Below are positions 16,828 to 26,974 of a stretch of 64,000 bases of DNA, in pieces. The stretch's first letter is position 1; each line of letters opens with the position of its first letter. The notes beneath the pieces are model-generated. The model made no database searches and had not been told where the DNA came from. It was given only the letters and a program-made list of their open reading frames with translations. Origin of the DNA: Luteococcus sp038433155 (GTDB taxonomy: Bacteria; Actinomycetota; Actinomycetes; Propionibacteriales; Propionibacteriaceae); the NCBI RefSeq assembly GCF_038433155.1, contig NZ_JBCDMW010000021.1, forward strand, positions 1 to 64,000. Reading direction: 5' to 3'. Made by a program: the position numbers and the translations under genes.

Positions 16828-16841
16828 GGGCCTGCCCCTAT
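16824..16841 (+). terminator. terminator of the PTS operon
   Basis: ATAGGGGC (16824-16831) pairs perfectly with GCCCCTAT (16834-16841); the stem includes the kinase stop codon. TTCTTC follows. The pairing is strong, but the T tract is weak. Confidence 0.5.
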
Positions 16842-16945
16842 TCTTCGGTGGGTCTGTGGAGGAGGGACCGGGTGGGGGTACTGACAGTTGACGAGGTGCA
16901 GACAGGTGAAGACCCTAAGCCCTCGAGCAGCGGCTCAGTCGCCCA

Positions 16946-17722
16946 TCACCCGACGGGGACCCCGTCCTCGGTGAAGCCGGTGAAACCGTCCAGGATCAGG
17001 GTGATCCGGCGGGCCGAGAGCGGTGAGACTTGCTGGGGCAGGTCACCGCGGGAGACCCAATGGATCGCGGCGATCTCGCGCTCCTCCCGGACCAGCTCGG
17101 CAATGGTGCCCTCGTCCAGCACCCCCGCGTCGTAGATGAACTCCAGGGCATCGCTCCAGCCCAGCGACGGCGGCATCCAGTCCACCAGGGCGGGGGAGCC
17201 CAGGCTGACCGCCAGCCCCAGTTCCTCGGCGATCTCCCGTTCGGCCCCGACGCGGGGTGGCTCGCCCGGCTCGACCACCCCGCCGGGCAGTTCCCAGTCA
17301 TCCTTGTAGGTGGTCTGCAGCAGGAGCACCCGGCCGCGCTGGTCCTGGAAGACGGCGTGGGCGATCAACCTCTTGGTGGGCAGCACCGAGTTCATCACGG
17401 AGCTGAAGCCCTCCGGGCCGTAGACCACGTCGCCGGACAGCCGGCTGTACTGGTGGACGTCGATGTAGTCCCCGTCGGCCACGGCGATTCCGTGCCGCAG
17501 GATGCCCTCCCGTCGGAAACCGGCCAGGTGCAGGGCGCGGCGTGCCATCTGGTCGGTGGCGGGGATCGCCACCTCCAGCCGACGCACCTCGCGCCCCAGC
17601 AGCACGTCGTCGGCGGCCATGCTCACCGCCCGGGCCAAGGTGTCCGCGTCGACGGCGCCATCCCAGCGGATGACGCCGACGTCACCGGTCACCTCGACCT
17701 GGACGGTGAACTCGTCGGCCAT
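16946..17722 (-). CDS. GNAT-like/NUDIX hydrolase fusion
   Basis: A 258-residue two-part protein. Residues 1-95 resemble the C-terminal half of a RimJ/RimL-type acetyltransferase (MARRALHLAGFRREGILRHG). Residues 110-250 are a NUDIX hydrolase with a complete box beginning GGVVEPGE and ending REIAEELGL, so the nucleoside-diphosphate-X hydrolase site looks intact. It starts four bases after the glgB stop and is the last gene of the glgE-mak-glgB operon. Hydrolysis of an ADP-sugar would fit this context but is not shown by the sequence. The acetyltransferase part seems too short to be active. Confidence 0.8.
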   Translation of the reverse strand: MADEFTVQVEVTGDVGVIRWDGAVDADTLARAVSMAADDVLLGREVRRLEVAIPATDQMARRALHLAGFRREGILRHGIAVADGDYIDVHQYSRLSGDVVYGPEGFSSVMNSVLPTKRLIAHAVFQDQRGRVLLLQTTYKDDWELPGGVVEPGEPPRVGAEREIAEELGLAVSLGSPALVDWMPPSLGWSDALEFIYDAGVLDEGTIAELVREEREIAAIHWVSRGDLPQQVSPLSARRITLILDGFTGFTEDGVPVG

Positions 17723-17726
17723 CGGG

Positions 17727-19661
<1,935 letters not shown>

Positions 19662-19662
19662 C

Positions 19663-21030
19663 TCAGTCCTCCTGCTCATTGCTCGTGGCGATCGCCTCGA
19701 GCGCGCTCAACGGAATTTCTACCCAATCCGGGCGATTCCTGGTTTCGTAGACCACTTCGTAGACGGCCTTGTCGGCCTCGTAGGCGGCCAGTGCTGCCTC
19801 ATCGATCGGGCCGGCCTGACGCGCATAGGCGTCCAGGAAGGCCCGTCGTGCCCCCGCCAGCCACTGCTGGGCGGCATCGCCGGTCGGTTCGTCGAAGACA
19901 CTGGTGACATAGCCGAAGCTGCGCAGCATTCCCGCGACATCCCGCAGGGGGCTGTCGGGGAGCTGGCGCTCCGCGAAGCTCTTCATCGGCTCGCCCTCGA
20001 AGTCGATGATCTTCCAGCCGTCAGGGGTGAGCAGGGTCTGCCCCAGATGGAAGTCACCGTGCACCCGCTGGGCGACCAGCTTGCGGCCGGCCAGTCGGTC
20101 GAAGACCGCCACCAAGGCGGCGCCCTGACCGGTCAGGTCCGGGGCCTGCGCGGTGGCCGCCTCGAGCCGCTTGCGCATGGTGGTGGCCACCTGAGCGCCG
20201 TCCAGCATGGCGGTCTCGAAGGTGTCGGCGAGCGCGGTGTGCACCTCCGCCAGGGCGGCGCCCAGAGCGGCCGCCCGGTCGGTGAAGTCGGTGCCCGCCA
20301 ACGCCAGCTCACAGGCCAGCTCCCAGCCGTCCTGCGCGTCGCGCAGCAGCTCGCTGACCATCATCAGGTCCACCCGCTGGGTCTCCGGCGCGTCCGCGCC
20401 GTCGGTCCAGGCCTCGTCGCTGAACGGGGTCAGGGCGCCGGAGACCCAGCCGTAGAGGCGGGCCGCCGACGAGACCCGGGCCCGGCCCAGCGCGTCGTGC
20501 ATCTGGATGTCCAGGTTGGGGCCGATCTCCAGCTTGCGGAAGATCTTCATCAGCGCCACGTCGCCCAGCAGCACATTGGTGTTGGACTGCTCGCCGCCAA
20601 AGACCCGCGGGGTCAGGTCACCACGCAGCTTGCCGCCGTCGGGCAGGCTCTCCGACCACGCGTGCGGGCTCTGTGAGCCGGCCAGGATGGCGTTCAGCAC
20701 GGCGGTCATCGCCGCCGGGTCCCGGGGCGCGTCGTGGGCAAAGCCCAGCTCCGGCTCCAGCGCGGGGCCGATCAGGCAGTCGTCCAGCGGCTCCGGCCGG
20801 TAGCTGACCAGCAGCTGGTAGTACTCGTGGCTGTCGTCGGGATAGGCGACGGTGACGAACTCGGAGCGCACCGCGGGGGCCTCCCCACCCGGTTGGACGA
20901 TCCAGTCGGGTTGCTCCAGCCCGGCCAACTGTCCGTCGCGTCCCTTGCCGGAGAACCAGCGGGCCTGCAGCACGAAATCCTGCAGGGCCGCCAGCGCCTC
21001 GGTCTGGTGGTCGTGTTCCTGATTGCTCAT
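19663..21030 (-). CDS. mak: maltokinase
   Basis: Phosphorylates maltose with ATP to maltose 1-phosphate, the GlgE donor. It is 455 residues long, with a variable N-terminal lobe and a phosphotransferase core: QRVHGDFHLGQTL (catalytic loop Asp) and WKIIDFEGEP (metal-binding Asp), as in mycobacterial Mak/Pep2. In many actinobacteria it is fused or adjacent to trehalose synthase (TreS); TreS is absent here. The ATG at 21030 has AGGAA upstream and gives MSNQEHDHQ. The gene lies 20 bases after glgE and one base before glgB. Confidence 0.92.
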   Translation of the reverse strand: MSNQEHDHQTEALAALQDFVLQARWFSGKGRDGQLAGLEQPDWIVQPGGEAPAVRSEFVTVAYPDDSHEYYQLLVSYRPEPLDDCLIGPALEPELGFAHDAPRDPAAMTAVLNAILAGSQSPHAWSESLPDGGKLRGDLTPRVFGGEQSNTNVLLGDVALMKIFRKLEIGPNLDIQMHDALGRARVSSAARLYGWVSGALTPFSDEAWTDGADAPETQRVDLMMVSELLRDAQDGWELACELALAGTDFTDRAAALGAALAEVHTALADTFETAMLDGAQVATTMRKRLEAATAQAPDLTGQGAALVAVFDRLAGRKLVAQRVHGDFHLGQTLLTPDGWKIIDFEGEPMKSFAERQLPDSPLRDVAGMLRSFGYVTSVFDEPTGDAAQQWLAGARRAFLDAYARQAGPIDEAALAAYEADKAVYEVVYETRNRPDWVEIPLSALEAIATSNEQED

Positions 21031-21050
21031 CGGTTCCTGGGGTTGGCCGG

Positions 21051-23090
21051 TCACTTGACGGTCACGCTGAAGACGTGGGCGGGATTGCCGGGGTGGAGGC
21101 TGACATAGCTGCGGGCGCCCCACGTCCAGGTGCCGCCACCCAGCTCGTCGTGCACCTCCAGGACGGCATCCTGGTCCAGCCCCAGCTTGCTCATATCCAG
21201 GTAGATCTCACTGTCCACCGCATCCCACGGATTGAGGGAGCAGACCACGATGATCCGGTCATCCCCGTCGGTCTTGGAGTAGACGATCACCGCGTCGTTG
21301 GGGGCATGGTGGAAGTCGATCTTGCGCAGCTGCTGCAGGGCGCTGTGCTCCCGACGGATCTCGTTCAGCCGTCCGATCAACACCGAGAGGTTGGGCTGGT
21401 GGTTCTTCCAGTCCCGCGGCCGGTACTCGTACTTCTCGCTGTTCAGGTACTCCTCGCCGCCGGGGCGGAAGACCTCGTGCTCGCACAGCTCGAAGCCGGA
21501 GTAGACGCCCCAGGTGGGGGACAGGGTCGCGGCCAGGATGGCGCGGATGGAGAAGGCCGTCGGATTGCCGGACTGCAGGTAGGCCGGGTTGATGTCCGGG
21601 GTGTTGACGAAGAAGTTCGGCCGGTACATGTGCGCCGTCTCGCGCGAGAGCTCGGTGAGGTAGGTCTCCAGCTCCCACTTGGTGTTGCGCCAGGTGTAGT
21701 AGGTGTAGCTCTGGTGGAAGCCCACCTTGCCCAGCGCGTGCATCATCTCCGGCTTGGTGAAGGCCTCGGCCAGGAAGATCACCTCGGGATTGGTCTTGTG
21801 CACCTCGCTCATGATCCAGGCCCAGAAGTCCACCGGCTTGGTGTGCGGGTTGTCCACCCGGAAGACCGTCACCCCGTGCCCGATCCAGAAACGCAGCAGC
21901 CGCAGGCACTCGCGGTAGATGCCGTCGCGGTCATTGTCGAAGTTGATCGGGTAGATGTCCTGGTACTTCTTGGGCGGGTTCTCGGCATAGGCGATGGTGC
22001 CGTCCAGCCGGGTGGTGAACCACTCCGGGTGCTCGGTGACCCACGGGTGGTCCGGGGAGGCCTGCAGCGCGAAGTCCAGGGCGATCTCGAGGTCAAGGCT
22101 CTTGGCCTTCGCGACGAACTCGTCGAAGTCCTCGATGGTGCCCAGGTCCGGATGCACGGCGTCGTGGCCACCGTCCGCCGAACCGATCGCCCACGGCGAG
22201 CCGGGATCATGCTCCGAGGGTTCCAGTGAGTTGTTGCGGCCCTTGCGGAAGGCGCTGCCGATCGGGTGGATCGGCGGCAGGTAGACGATGTCGAAGCCCA
22301 TCTGGGCGGCCGCCTCCAGCCGCTCATGGGAGCTGGCGAAGGTGCCGGAGTGCCAGCACTGCTTCTCCTCGTCCCACCAGGCGCCCTGGCTGCGGGGGAA
22401 GAACTCGTACCAGCTGGAGAACAGGGCGCGTCGGCGGTCCACGCGCAGTCCGTACTCCCGGGTGGGGGTGACCAGCTCGCGCGGCCCGTGGGTGATCATC
22501 GCCCGGTTCAGGGAGGCGGAGTTCAGCATCTCCAGCAGCTCGTGGGCGGGCAGCTCGGCCAGGAAGGCGGCGGCCTTGGCGCGCAGCAGGGCGGCGCTGG
22601 TGTGGTCATCGGCGTGTTCGGCCTGGGCGGCGGCGCGCTCGGCGACGTCGCGCACCTCCAGGCAGACCAGTTCCCGGTCCACGTCGGCCTGGAGCTTGGC
22701 CTCGGCATTGTGGTGGGTGGTGTGCCAGACATCGGACCAGCCCTCGACGTGGAAGGTCCAGTCACCCTCCTGGTCGGCCGCGGCCCAGCCCTCCCAGATG
22801 TCCAGGCCGGCGGGCTCCTGCTTGGCCATGGGGAAGCTGCGGGTGGTGCCGTCTGGGCAGGTCAGCACGATGGTGGCGTTGACCGCGTCGTGGCCCTCGC
22901 GGAAGACATTGGCCCGGACCGGGAACCACTCGCCCACCACCGCCTTGGCGGGGTAGTTGCCCTCCTCCACGACGGGGGAGACATTGCAGACCGGGATCCG
23001 GCCGAAACCGGGCACGGGGCTCACCGGGTTGGCGGTGGGCGCAGACGCTTGGGCGGAGACTGCCTCTGACCGTTGAATGGGGTTGCTCAC
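21051..23090 (-). CDS. glgE: alpha-1,4-glucan:maltose-1-phosphate maltosyltransferase
   Basis: Extends alpha-1,4-glucan with maltosyl units from maltose 1-phosphate. The 679-residue protein has an N-terminal beta domain, a helical insertion (about 125-195) and a GH13_3 barrel. FRVDNPHTKP holds the nucleophile (Asp413), and IFLAEAFTKPEMMHALGKVG holds the acid/base Glu. YTYYTWRNTKWELETYL and FVNTPDINPAYLQ are GlgE landmarks. GTG 23090 is preferred because a TAGGCT -10 box ends seven bases before it, giving a leaderless mRNA; a GTG at 23108 lies upstream of that box. It is the first gene of the operon glgE-mak-glgB-NUDIX. Confidence 0.95.
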   Translation of the reverse strand: MSNPIQRSEAVSAQASAPTANPVSPVPGFGRIPVCNVSPVVEEGNYPAKAVVGEWFPVRANVFREGHDAVNATIVLTCPDGTTRSFPMAKQEPAGLDIWEGWAAADQEGDWTFHVEGWSDVWHTTHHNAEAKLQADVDRELVCLEVRDVAERAAAQAEHADDHTSAALLRAKAAAFLAELPAHELLEMLNSASLNRAMITHGPRELVTPTREYGLRVDRRRALFSSWYEFFPRSQGAWWDEEKQCWHSGTFASSHERLEAAAQMGFDIVYLPPIHPIGSAFRKGRNNSLEPSEHDPGSPWAIGSADGGHDAVHPDLGTIEDFDEFVAKAKSLDLEIALDFALQASPDHPWVTEHPEWFTTRLDGTIAYAENPPKKYQDIYPINFDNDRDGIYRECLRLLRFWIGHGVTVFRVDNPHTKPVDFWAWIMSEVHKTNPEVIFLAEAFTKPEMMHALGKVGFHQSYTYYTWRNTKWELETYLTELSRETAHMYRPNFFVNTPDINPAYLQSGNPTAFSIRAILAATLSPTWGVYSGFELCEHEVFRPGGEEYLNSEKYEYRPRDWKNHQPNLSVLIGRLNEIRREHSALQQLRKIDFHHAPNDAVIVYSKTDGDDRIIVVCSLNPWDAVDSEIYLDMSKLGLDQDAVLEVHDELGGGTWTWGARSYVSLHPGNPAHVFSVTVK

Positions 23091-23097
23091 GCGCCCA

Positions 23098-23103
23098 AGC
23101 CTA
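23098..23103 (-). promoter_or_regulatory. -10 box, leaderless promoter of glgE
   Basis: TAGGCT on the minus strand is seven bases before GTG 23090. The same hexamer serves glgP on the other strand. Confidence 0.5.
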
Positions 23104-23201
23104 GCCACGCCGGACCGTCGCTGGCGAGGATTCGGAAAGTGGTTGGTTTGTCGTTGGCTGTGGTTTGCCGAGCGGTCGTCGGATCCTGCCGGGAAGTCCG
23201 T

Positions 23202-23207
23202 TAGGCT
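23202..23207 (+). promoter_or_regulatory. -10 box, leaderless promoter of glgP
   Basis: TAGGCT lies six bases before GTG 23214. Matching boxes on the two strands suggest that synthesis and breakdown genes are read from a shared divergent control region of about 120 bases. Confidence 0.5.
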
Positions 23208-23213
23208 CGACGT

Positions 23214-25778
23214 GTGTCCAATTCAGTAGAAGCAAACCCGACCGTGGCCCCGGAGCATTCGGACGAATCTCCCCGTACCGGCCGGCACACCGGCCCTCAG
23301 TTCCCACCGACCCATCCGGTCGCCAAGGCGCCGGTGGGTACCCCGCCGAACACCGTCGACGGTTTCGTGCGTGAATTCCTTCATGAGCTGAATTCCAACC
23401 AGGGTGTCTCGCTGGCGAACTCGAGCGTCAATGACCAGTACATGGCATTGGCCTCCACCGTGCGCAACTACCTGATGGCACGCTGGCTGGAGACCGAGCG
23501 GCAGCAGCGGGAGAACCCCAGTAAGAAGGTGGCCTACCTCAGCGCCGAATACCTGCTGGGCCGCCAGCTGGGCAACAACCTGCTGGCCAGCGGCCTGATC
23601 GACATTGCCGAGGAGGCCCTCAAGCAGTGCGGCATCGACTTTGCGGTGCTGCGCGCGCAGGAGGTGGAGCCGGGCCTGGGCAATGGTGGCCTGGGCCGCC
23701 TGGCCGCTTGCTTCATCGACTCGCTGGCCACCATGAATGTGCCCTGCGTCGGCTACGGCATCCGCTACGAATACGGCATCTTCCGCCAGACCTTCGTCGA
23801 CGGCCGTCAGGTGGAACAGCCGGACAGCTGGCTGGCCCTGGGCTGCCCGTGGGAGTTCGCCCACCCGGAGCACGCCGTCCAGGTCAACTTCGGTGGCCGG
23901 ACCCAGACCAGCACCGATGCCGACGGCACCAAGACCGTCGAGTGGATCCCGGACTGGAATGTCCGCGGCGTCCCCTTCAACTACATGGTGCCCGGCTACA
24001 AGAACGGCCGGGTGAACACACTGCGGCTGTGGAGCGCCCAGGCCACCCAGGCCTTCGACCTGCAGATCTTCAACTCCGGTGACTACGCCACCGCCGTGCG
24101 CGCGCAGACCTTCGCGGAGAACATCTCCAAGGTGCTCTACCCGGAGGACTCCACCCCGCAGGGCAAGGAGCTGCGGCTGCAGCAGCAGTACTTCTTCGTC
24201 GCCTGCTCCCTGCACGACTACATCTACAACACCCTCGAGGCCGACTTCGACCTGCACAACCTCGGGGACCGGATCATCTTCCAGCTGAATGACACCCACC
24301 CGGTGATCGCGGTGCCGGAGCTGATGCGAATCCTGATCGACGAGAAGGGCTTCGGCTTCGAGGAGGCCTGGGAGGTCACCCAGAAGTGCTTCGCCTACAC
24401 CTGCCACACCCTGCTGCCCGAGGCACTGGAGGTCTGGCCGGTGGAGCTGCTGGGCCGGCTGCTGCCGCGCCACCTGGAGCTGATCTACGACATCAATGAC
24501 CACTTCCTGGAGCAGGTGCGCGAGCAGTTCGGCAACGACGAGATGCGCGTGCGCCGGATGTCGATCATCGCCGAGCACCCCGAGCGCTCGGTCCGGATGG
24601 CCTACCTGGCCACCGTCGCCGGCTCCAAGGTCAACGGCGTCGCCGCCCTGCACAGCCAGCTGCTGCGGGACAAGGTGCTGCCCGACTTCAACGAGATGTG
24701 GCCGGACAAGTTCACCAATGTCACCAATGGCGTCACCCCGCGGCGCTTCGTGCGGCTGGCCAACCGTTCGCTGTCCCAGCTGATCTCCGACTCGATCGGC
24801 GTCGGCTGGGTGAACGATCTGGAGCGGCTGCGCGAGGTGGAGCCCTACGCCGAGGATGCCGACTTCCGCGCCGCCTTCCGCGAGGTGAAGCGGCAGAACA
24901 AGCAGAAGCTGGGCAAGCTGCTGGAGCAACGCGACGGGATCATCATCCCCGAGGACCACATGCTGGACGTGATGGTCAAGCGCCTGCACGAGTACAAGCG
25001 CCAGTCGCTCAAGCTGCTGCACGTCGTGACCCTTTACAACGACATCATCACCGGAAAGCTGGACCCGGCCGATGTCCAGGGACGCACCGTGGTCTTCGGG
25101 GCCAAGGCCGCCCCGGGCTACAAGATGGCCAAGGACACCATCCACTTGATCAACAAGGTGGCCGAGGTGGTCAACAATGACGAGCGGACCGGTGGCAAGG
25201 TGCGGGTGGCCTTCCCGGCCAACTACAACGTGACCCTGGCCGAGAAGCTGATTCCGGCGGCCGAGCTGTCGGAGCAGATCTCGCTGGCCGGCATGGAGGC
25301 GTCGGGTACCGGCAACATGAAGTTCGCCCTCAACGGCGCCCTCACCGTCGGCACCGACGACGGCGCGAACGTGGAGATCCGCGAGCACGTCGGCGACGAG
25401 AACTTCTTCCTGTTCGGCATGACCGAGCCCGAGGTGGCCGAGCTGGGCGCCAAGGGCTACAACCCCGCCGAGTACTACGAGAAGGACGAGCGGCTCAAGG
25501 GCGCGATCGACCTGATCGCCTCGGGTACCTTCTCCGACGGGGATCGCCGGGTCTTCGAGCCGATCGTGTCCAACTGGCTCTACAGCGACCGCTTCATGGC
25601 GCTGGCTGACTACGCCAGCTACATGGAGGCCCAGAGCAAGGTGGAGGCCTACTATGCCGACGAGGAGGCGTGGACCCGGTCCGCGATCCTCAACGTCGCG
25701 CGCAGCGGCTACTTCTCCAGCGACCGCTCGATGAAGGACTACATCCGCGAGATCTGGCACACCCCGCCGGTCCTGTGA
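23214..25778 (+). CDS. glgP: glycogen (alpha-glucan) phosphorylase
   Basis: Releases glucose 1-phosphate from alpha-1,4-glucan ends using phosphate and pyridoxal phosphate. It is 854 residues long, in the range of the E. coli MalP/GlgP type. Substrate and PLP regions: SAEYLLGRQLGNNLL, GNGGLGRLAACF, and EASGTGNMKFALNGA with the PLP lysine at 703. VKRLHEYKRQ is also typical. The first 45 residues are Pro/Ser-rich and not conserved. The gene is divergent from glgE and closed by a 13-bp hairpin. Confidence 0.95.
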   Translation: MSNSVEANPTVAPEHSDESPRTGRHTGPQFPPTHPVAKAPVGTPPNTVDGFVREFLHELNSNQGVSLANSSVNDQYMALASTVRNYLMARWLETERQQRENPSKKVAYLSAEYLLGRQLGNNLLASGLIDIAEEALKQCGIDFAVLRAQEVEPGLGNGGLGRLAACFIDSLATMNVPCVGYGIRYEYGIFRQTFVDGRQVEQPDSWLALGCPWEFAHPEHAVQVNFGGRTQTSTDADGTKTVEWIPDWNVRGVPFNYMVPGYKNGRVNTLRLWSAQATQAFDLQIFNSGDYATAVRAQTFAENISKVLYPEDSTPQGKELRLQQQYFFVACSLHDYIYNTLEADFDLHNLGDRIIFQLNDTHPVIAVPELMRILIDEKGFGFEEAWEVTQKCFAYTCHTLLPEALEVWPVELLGRLLPRHLELIYDINDHFLEQVREQFGNDEMRVRRMSIIAEHPERSVRMAYLATVAGSKVNGVAALHSQLLRDKVLPDFNEMWPDKFTNVTNGVTPRRFVRLANRSLSQLISDSIGVGWVNDLERLREVEPYAEDADFRAAFREVKRQNKQKLGKLLEQRDGIIIPEDHMLDVMVKRLHEYKRQSLKLLHVVTLYNDIITGKLDPADVQGRTVVFGAKAAPGYKMAKDTIHLINKVAEVVNNDERTGGKVRVAFPANYNVTLAEKLIPAAELSEQISLAGMEASGTGNMKFALNGALTVGTDDGANVEIREHVGDENFFLFGMTEPEVAELGAKGYNPAEYYEKDERLKGAIDLIASGTFSDGDRRVFEPIVSNWLYSDRFMALADYASYMEAQSKVEAYYADEEAWTRSAILNVARSGYFSSDRSMKDYIREIWHTPPVL

Positions 25779-25795
25779 TCACTCGCACCACGCAT

Positions 25796-25830
25796 TGACG
25801 GCGGCTCCCCGAATGGGGGAGCCGCCGTTA
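25796..25830 (+). terminator. glgP terminator hairpin
   Basis: ACGGCGGCTCCCC (25798-25810) pairs perfectly with GGGGAGCCGCCGT (25816-25828) around a five-base loop, and one wobble and one A-T pair extend the stem. No T tract follows, which is common in high-GC actinobacteria. The -10 box of the next gene begins at the foot of the stem. Confidence 0.6.
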
Positions 25831-25834
25831 TGGT
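25829..25834 (+). promoter_or_regulatory. -10 box, leaderless promoter of the ATPase gene
   Basis: TATGGT lies six bases before ATG 25841. It overlaps the base of the glgP terminator stem, so the cassette has its own promoter immediately after the stop signal of its neighbour. Confidence 0.45.
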
Positions 25835-25840
25835 GGGGGC

Positions 25841-26974
25841 ATGCGTCCGCTCCAAGAGATCAAGATCAAGGGGTTCGCCTCGCTTCGTGAGGTGTCATTG
25901 ACCCTGGACACCCCAGTCACCGTGTTGATCGGCGCGAATGGCGCCGGCAAGTCAAACGTTGTCCGGTCCTTGGAACTTCTCGGTGAGCTGGTGGACCGGA
26001 ATCTGCAGAACTACGTCGTGCGGCGGGGCGGCATTTCGCGGATGGTGCACCACGGAGCGGGCGGAGCCACCAGCCGTCAGATTGAACTTGAGGTGCATGG
26101 CACCCCAAACGACGACGGTGTCTGGAACGGTTACATGGCTCGCCTCAGTGCGGGAGAGGACGACGAGGTTGTCCTGGACGAAACCCTGCTGATGCAGGAC
26201 ACCACCAAGTTCCAGCGGCCGCTGGAGCGGCCACTTGGCCTGACCAGGGAATCCCGGCTGCGAAAGGTCACCGGGGAGTCCGCGCCGATGGCGTTCTATG
26301 TGCAGGATGTGCTCGCATCGTGTCGGGTCTACCACTTCGACGATGTGAGCCAGGATGCCCCACCGAAGCAGCGGTCCAATCTGGCGGACAATCTTGAGCT
26401 GCGCAGGGATGCAGCCAATCTGGCGGCCTATCTCCACCGGCTGGAGCAGGAGGACCCCGAAACCTACCAGCGGATGGTTGCCGCGGTGCGGAGCGTGGCG
26501 CCCTTCTTCGAGGACTTCGTCCTCCAGCCTGATGGAGCTGCTGCGGACACGATTCTGTTGCGCTGGCGCCAGAAGGGTTGTGATGAAGTCTTCTCCGCAG
26601 GACAGCTCAGTGACGGCACCCTGCGCTTCATCTGCCTGACAACGCTGCTGCTGTCACCACATCGGCCCGCTACCGTCGTTCTGGATGAGCCGGAGCTCGG
26701 GTTGCACCCCTTTGCGATTCGTCAGCTCGCGGAGCTGGTGAATTCTTGTGCCGGCAGTGGCAGGCGGGTGATCCTTGCCACGCAGTCCGTCTCACTGCTG
26801 GAGGAATTCAGCCTCGACACGGTGGCCGTCGTGGAGCGAGCTGCGGGTGAAACTCGGTTGAACAGGCCTGATGCCGAATCGCTGGGGGAGTTCTTGGAGG
26901 ACTACTCCTTGGGCGAACTGTGGCGGATGAACCTGTTGGGCGGTCGACCCACCCATGAGGCGGTCATTTCATGA
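25841..26974 (+). CDS. AAA/ABC-type ATPase (AAA_21), defence-like pair
   Basis: A 377-residue SMC/ABC-like ATPase. It opens IKIKGFASLREVSLTL, as OLD/RecF-like proteins do. Walker A is GANGAGKSN (31-39), the signature-like motif is LSDGTLRF (about 255), Walker B is VVLDEPELGLH (about 278-288), and the switch region is ATQSVSLLEEF (about 313). The insert between the half-sites lacks a long coiled coil. Its stop overlaps the start of the TOPRIM-like gene (ATGA). ATPase plus TOPRIM-nuclease pairs (PARIS, Gabija, OLD types) act in phage defence; that this pair does so is inference. Codon use is less GC-rich than in glgP and glgX. Confidence 0.85.
   Translation: MRPLQEIKIKGFASLREVSLTLDTPVTVLIGANGAGKSNVVRSLELLGELVDRNLQNYVVRRGGISRMVHHGAGGATSRQIELEVHGTPNDDGVWNGYMARLSAGEDDEVVLDETLLMQDTTKFQRPLERPLGLTRESRLRKVTGESAPMAFYVQDVLASCRVYHFDDVSQDAPPKQRSNLADNLELRRDAANLAAYLHRLEQEDPETYQRMVAAVRSVAPFFEDFVLQPDGAAADTILLRWRQKGCDEVFSAGQLSDGTLRFICLTTLLLSPHRPATVVLDEPELGLHPFAIRQLAELVNSCAGSGRRVILATQSVSLLEEFSLDTVAVVERAAGETRLNRPDAESLGEFLEDYSLGELWRMNLLGGRPTHEAVIS

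Noticed and set aside
23223..25760. 845-codon minus-strand frame across glgP
   Set aside because: Antisense shadow. The plus strand encodes a full phosphorylase with its PLP site.
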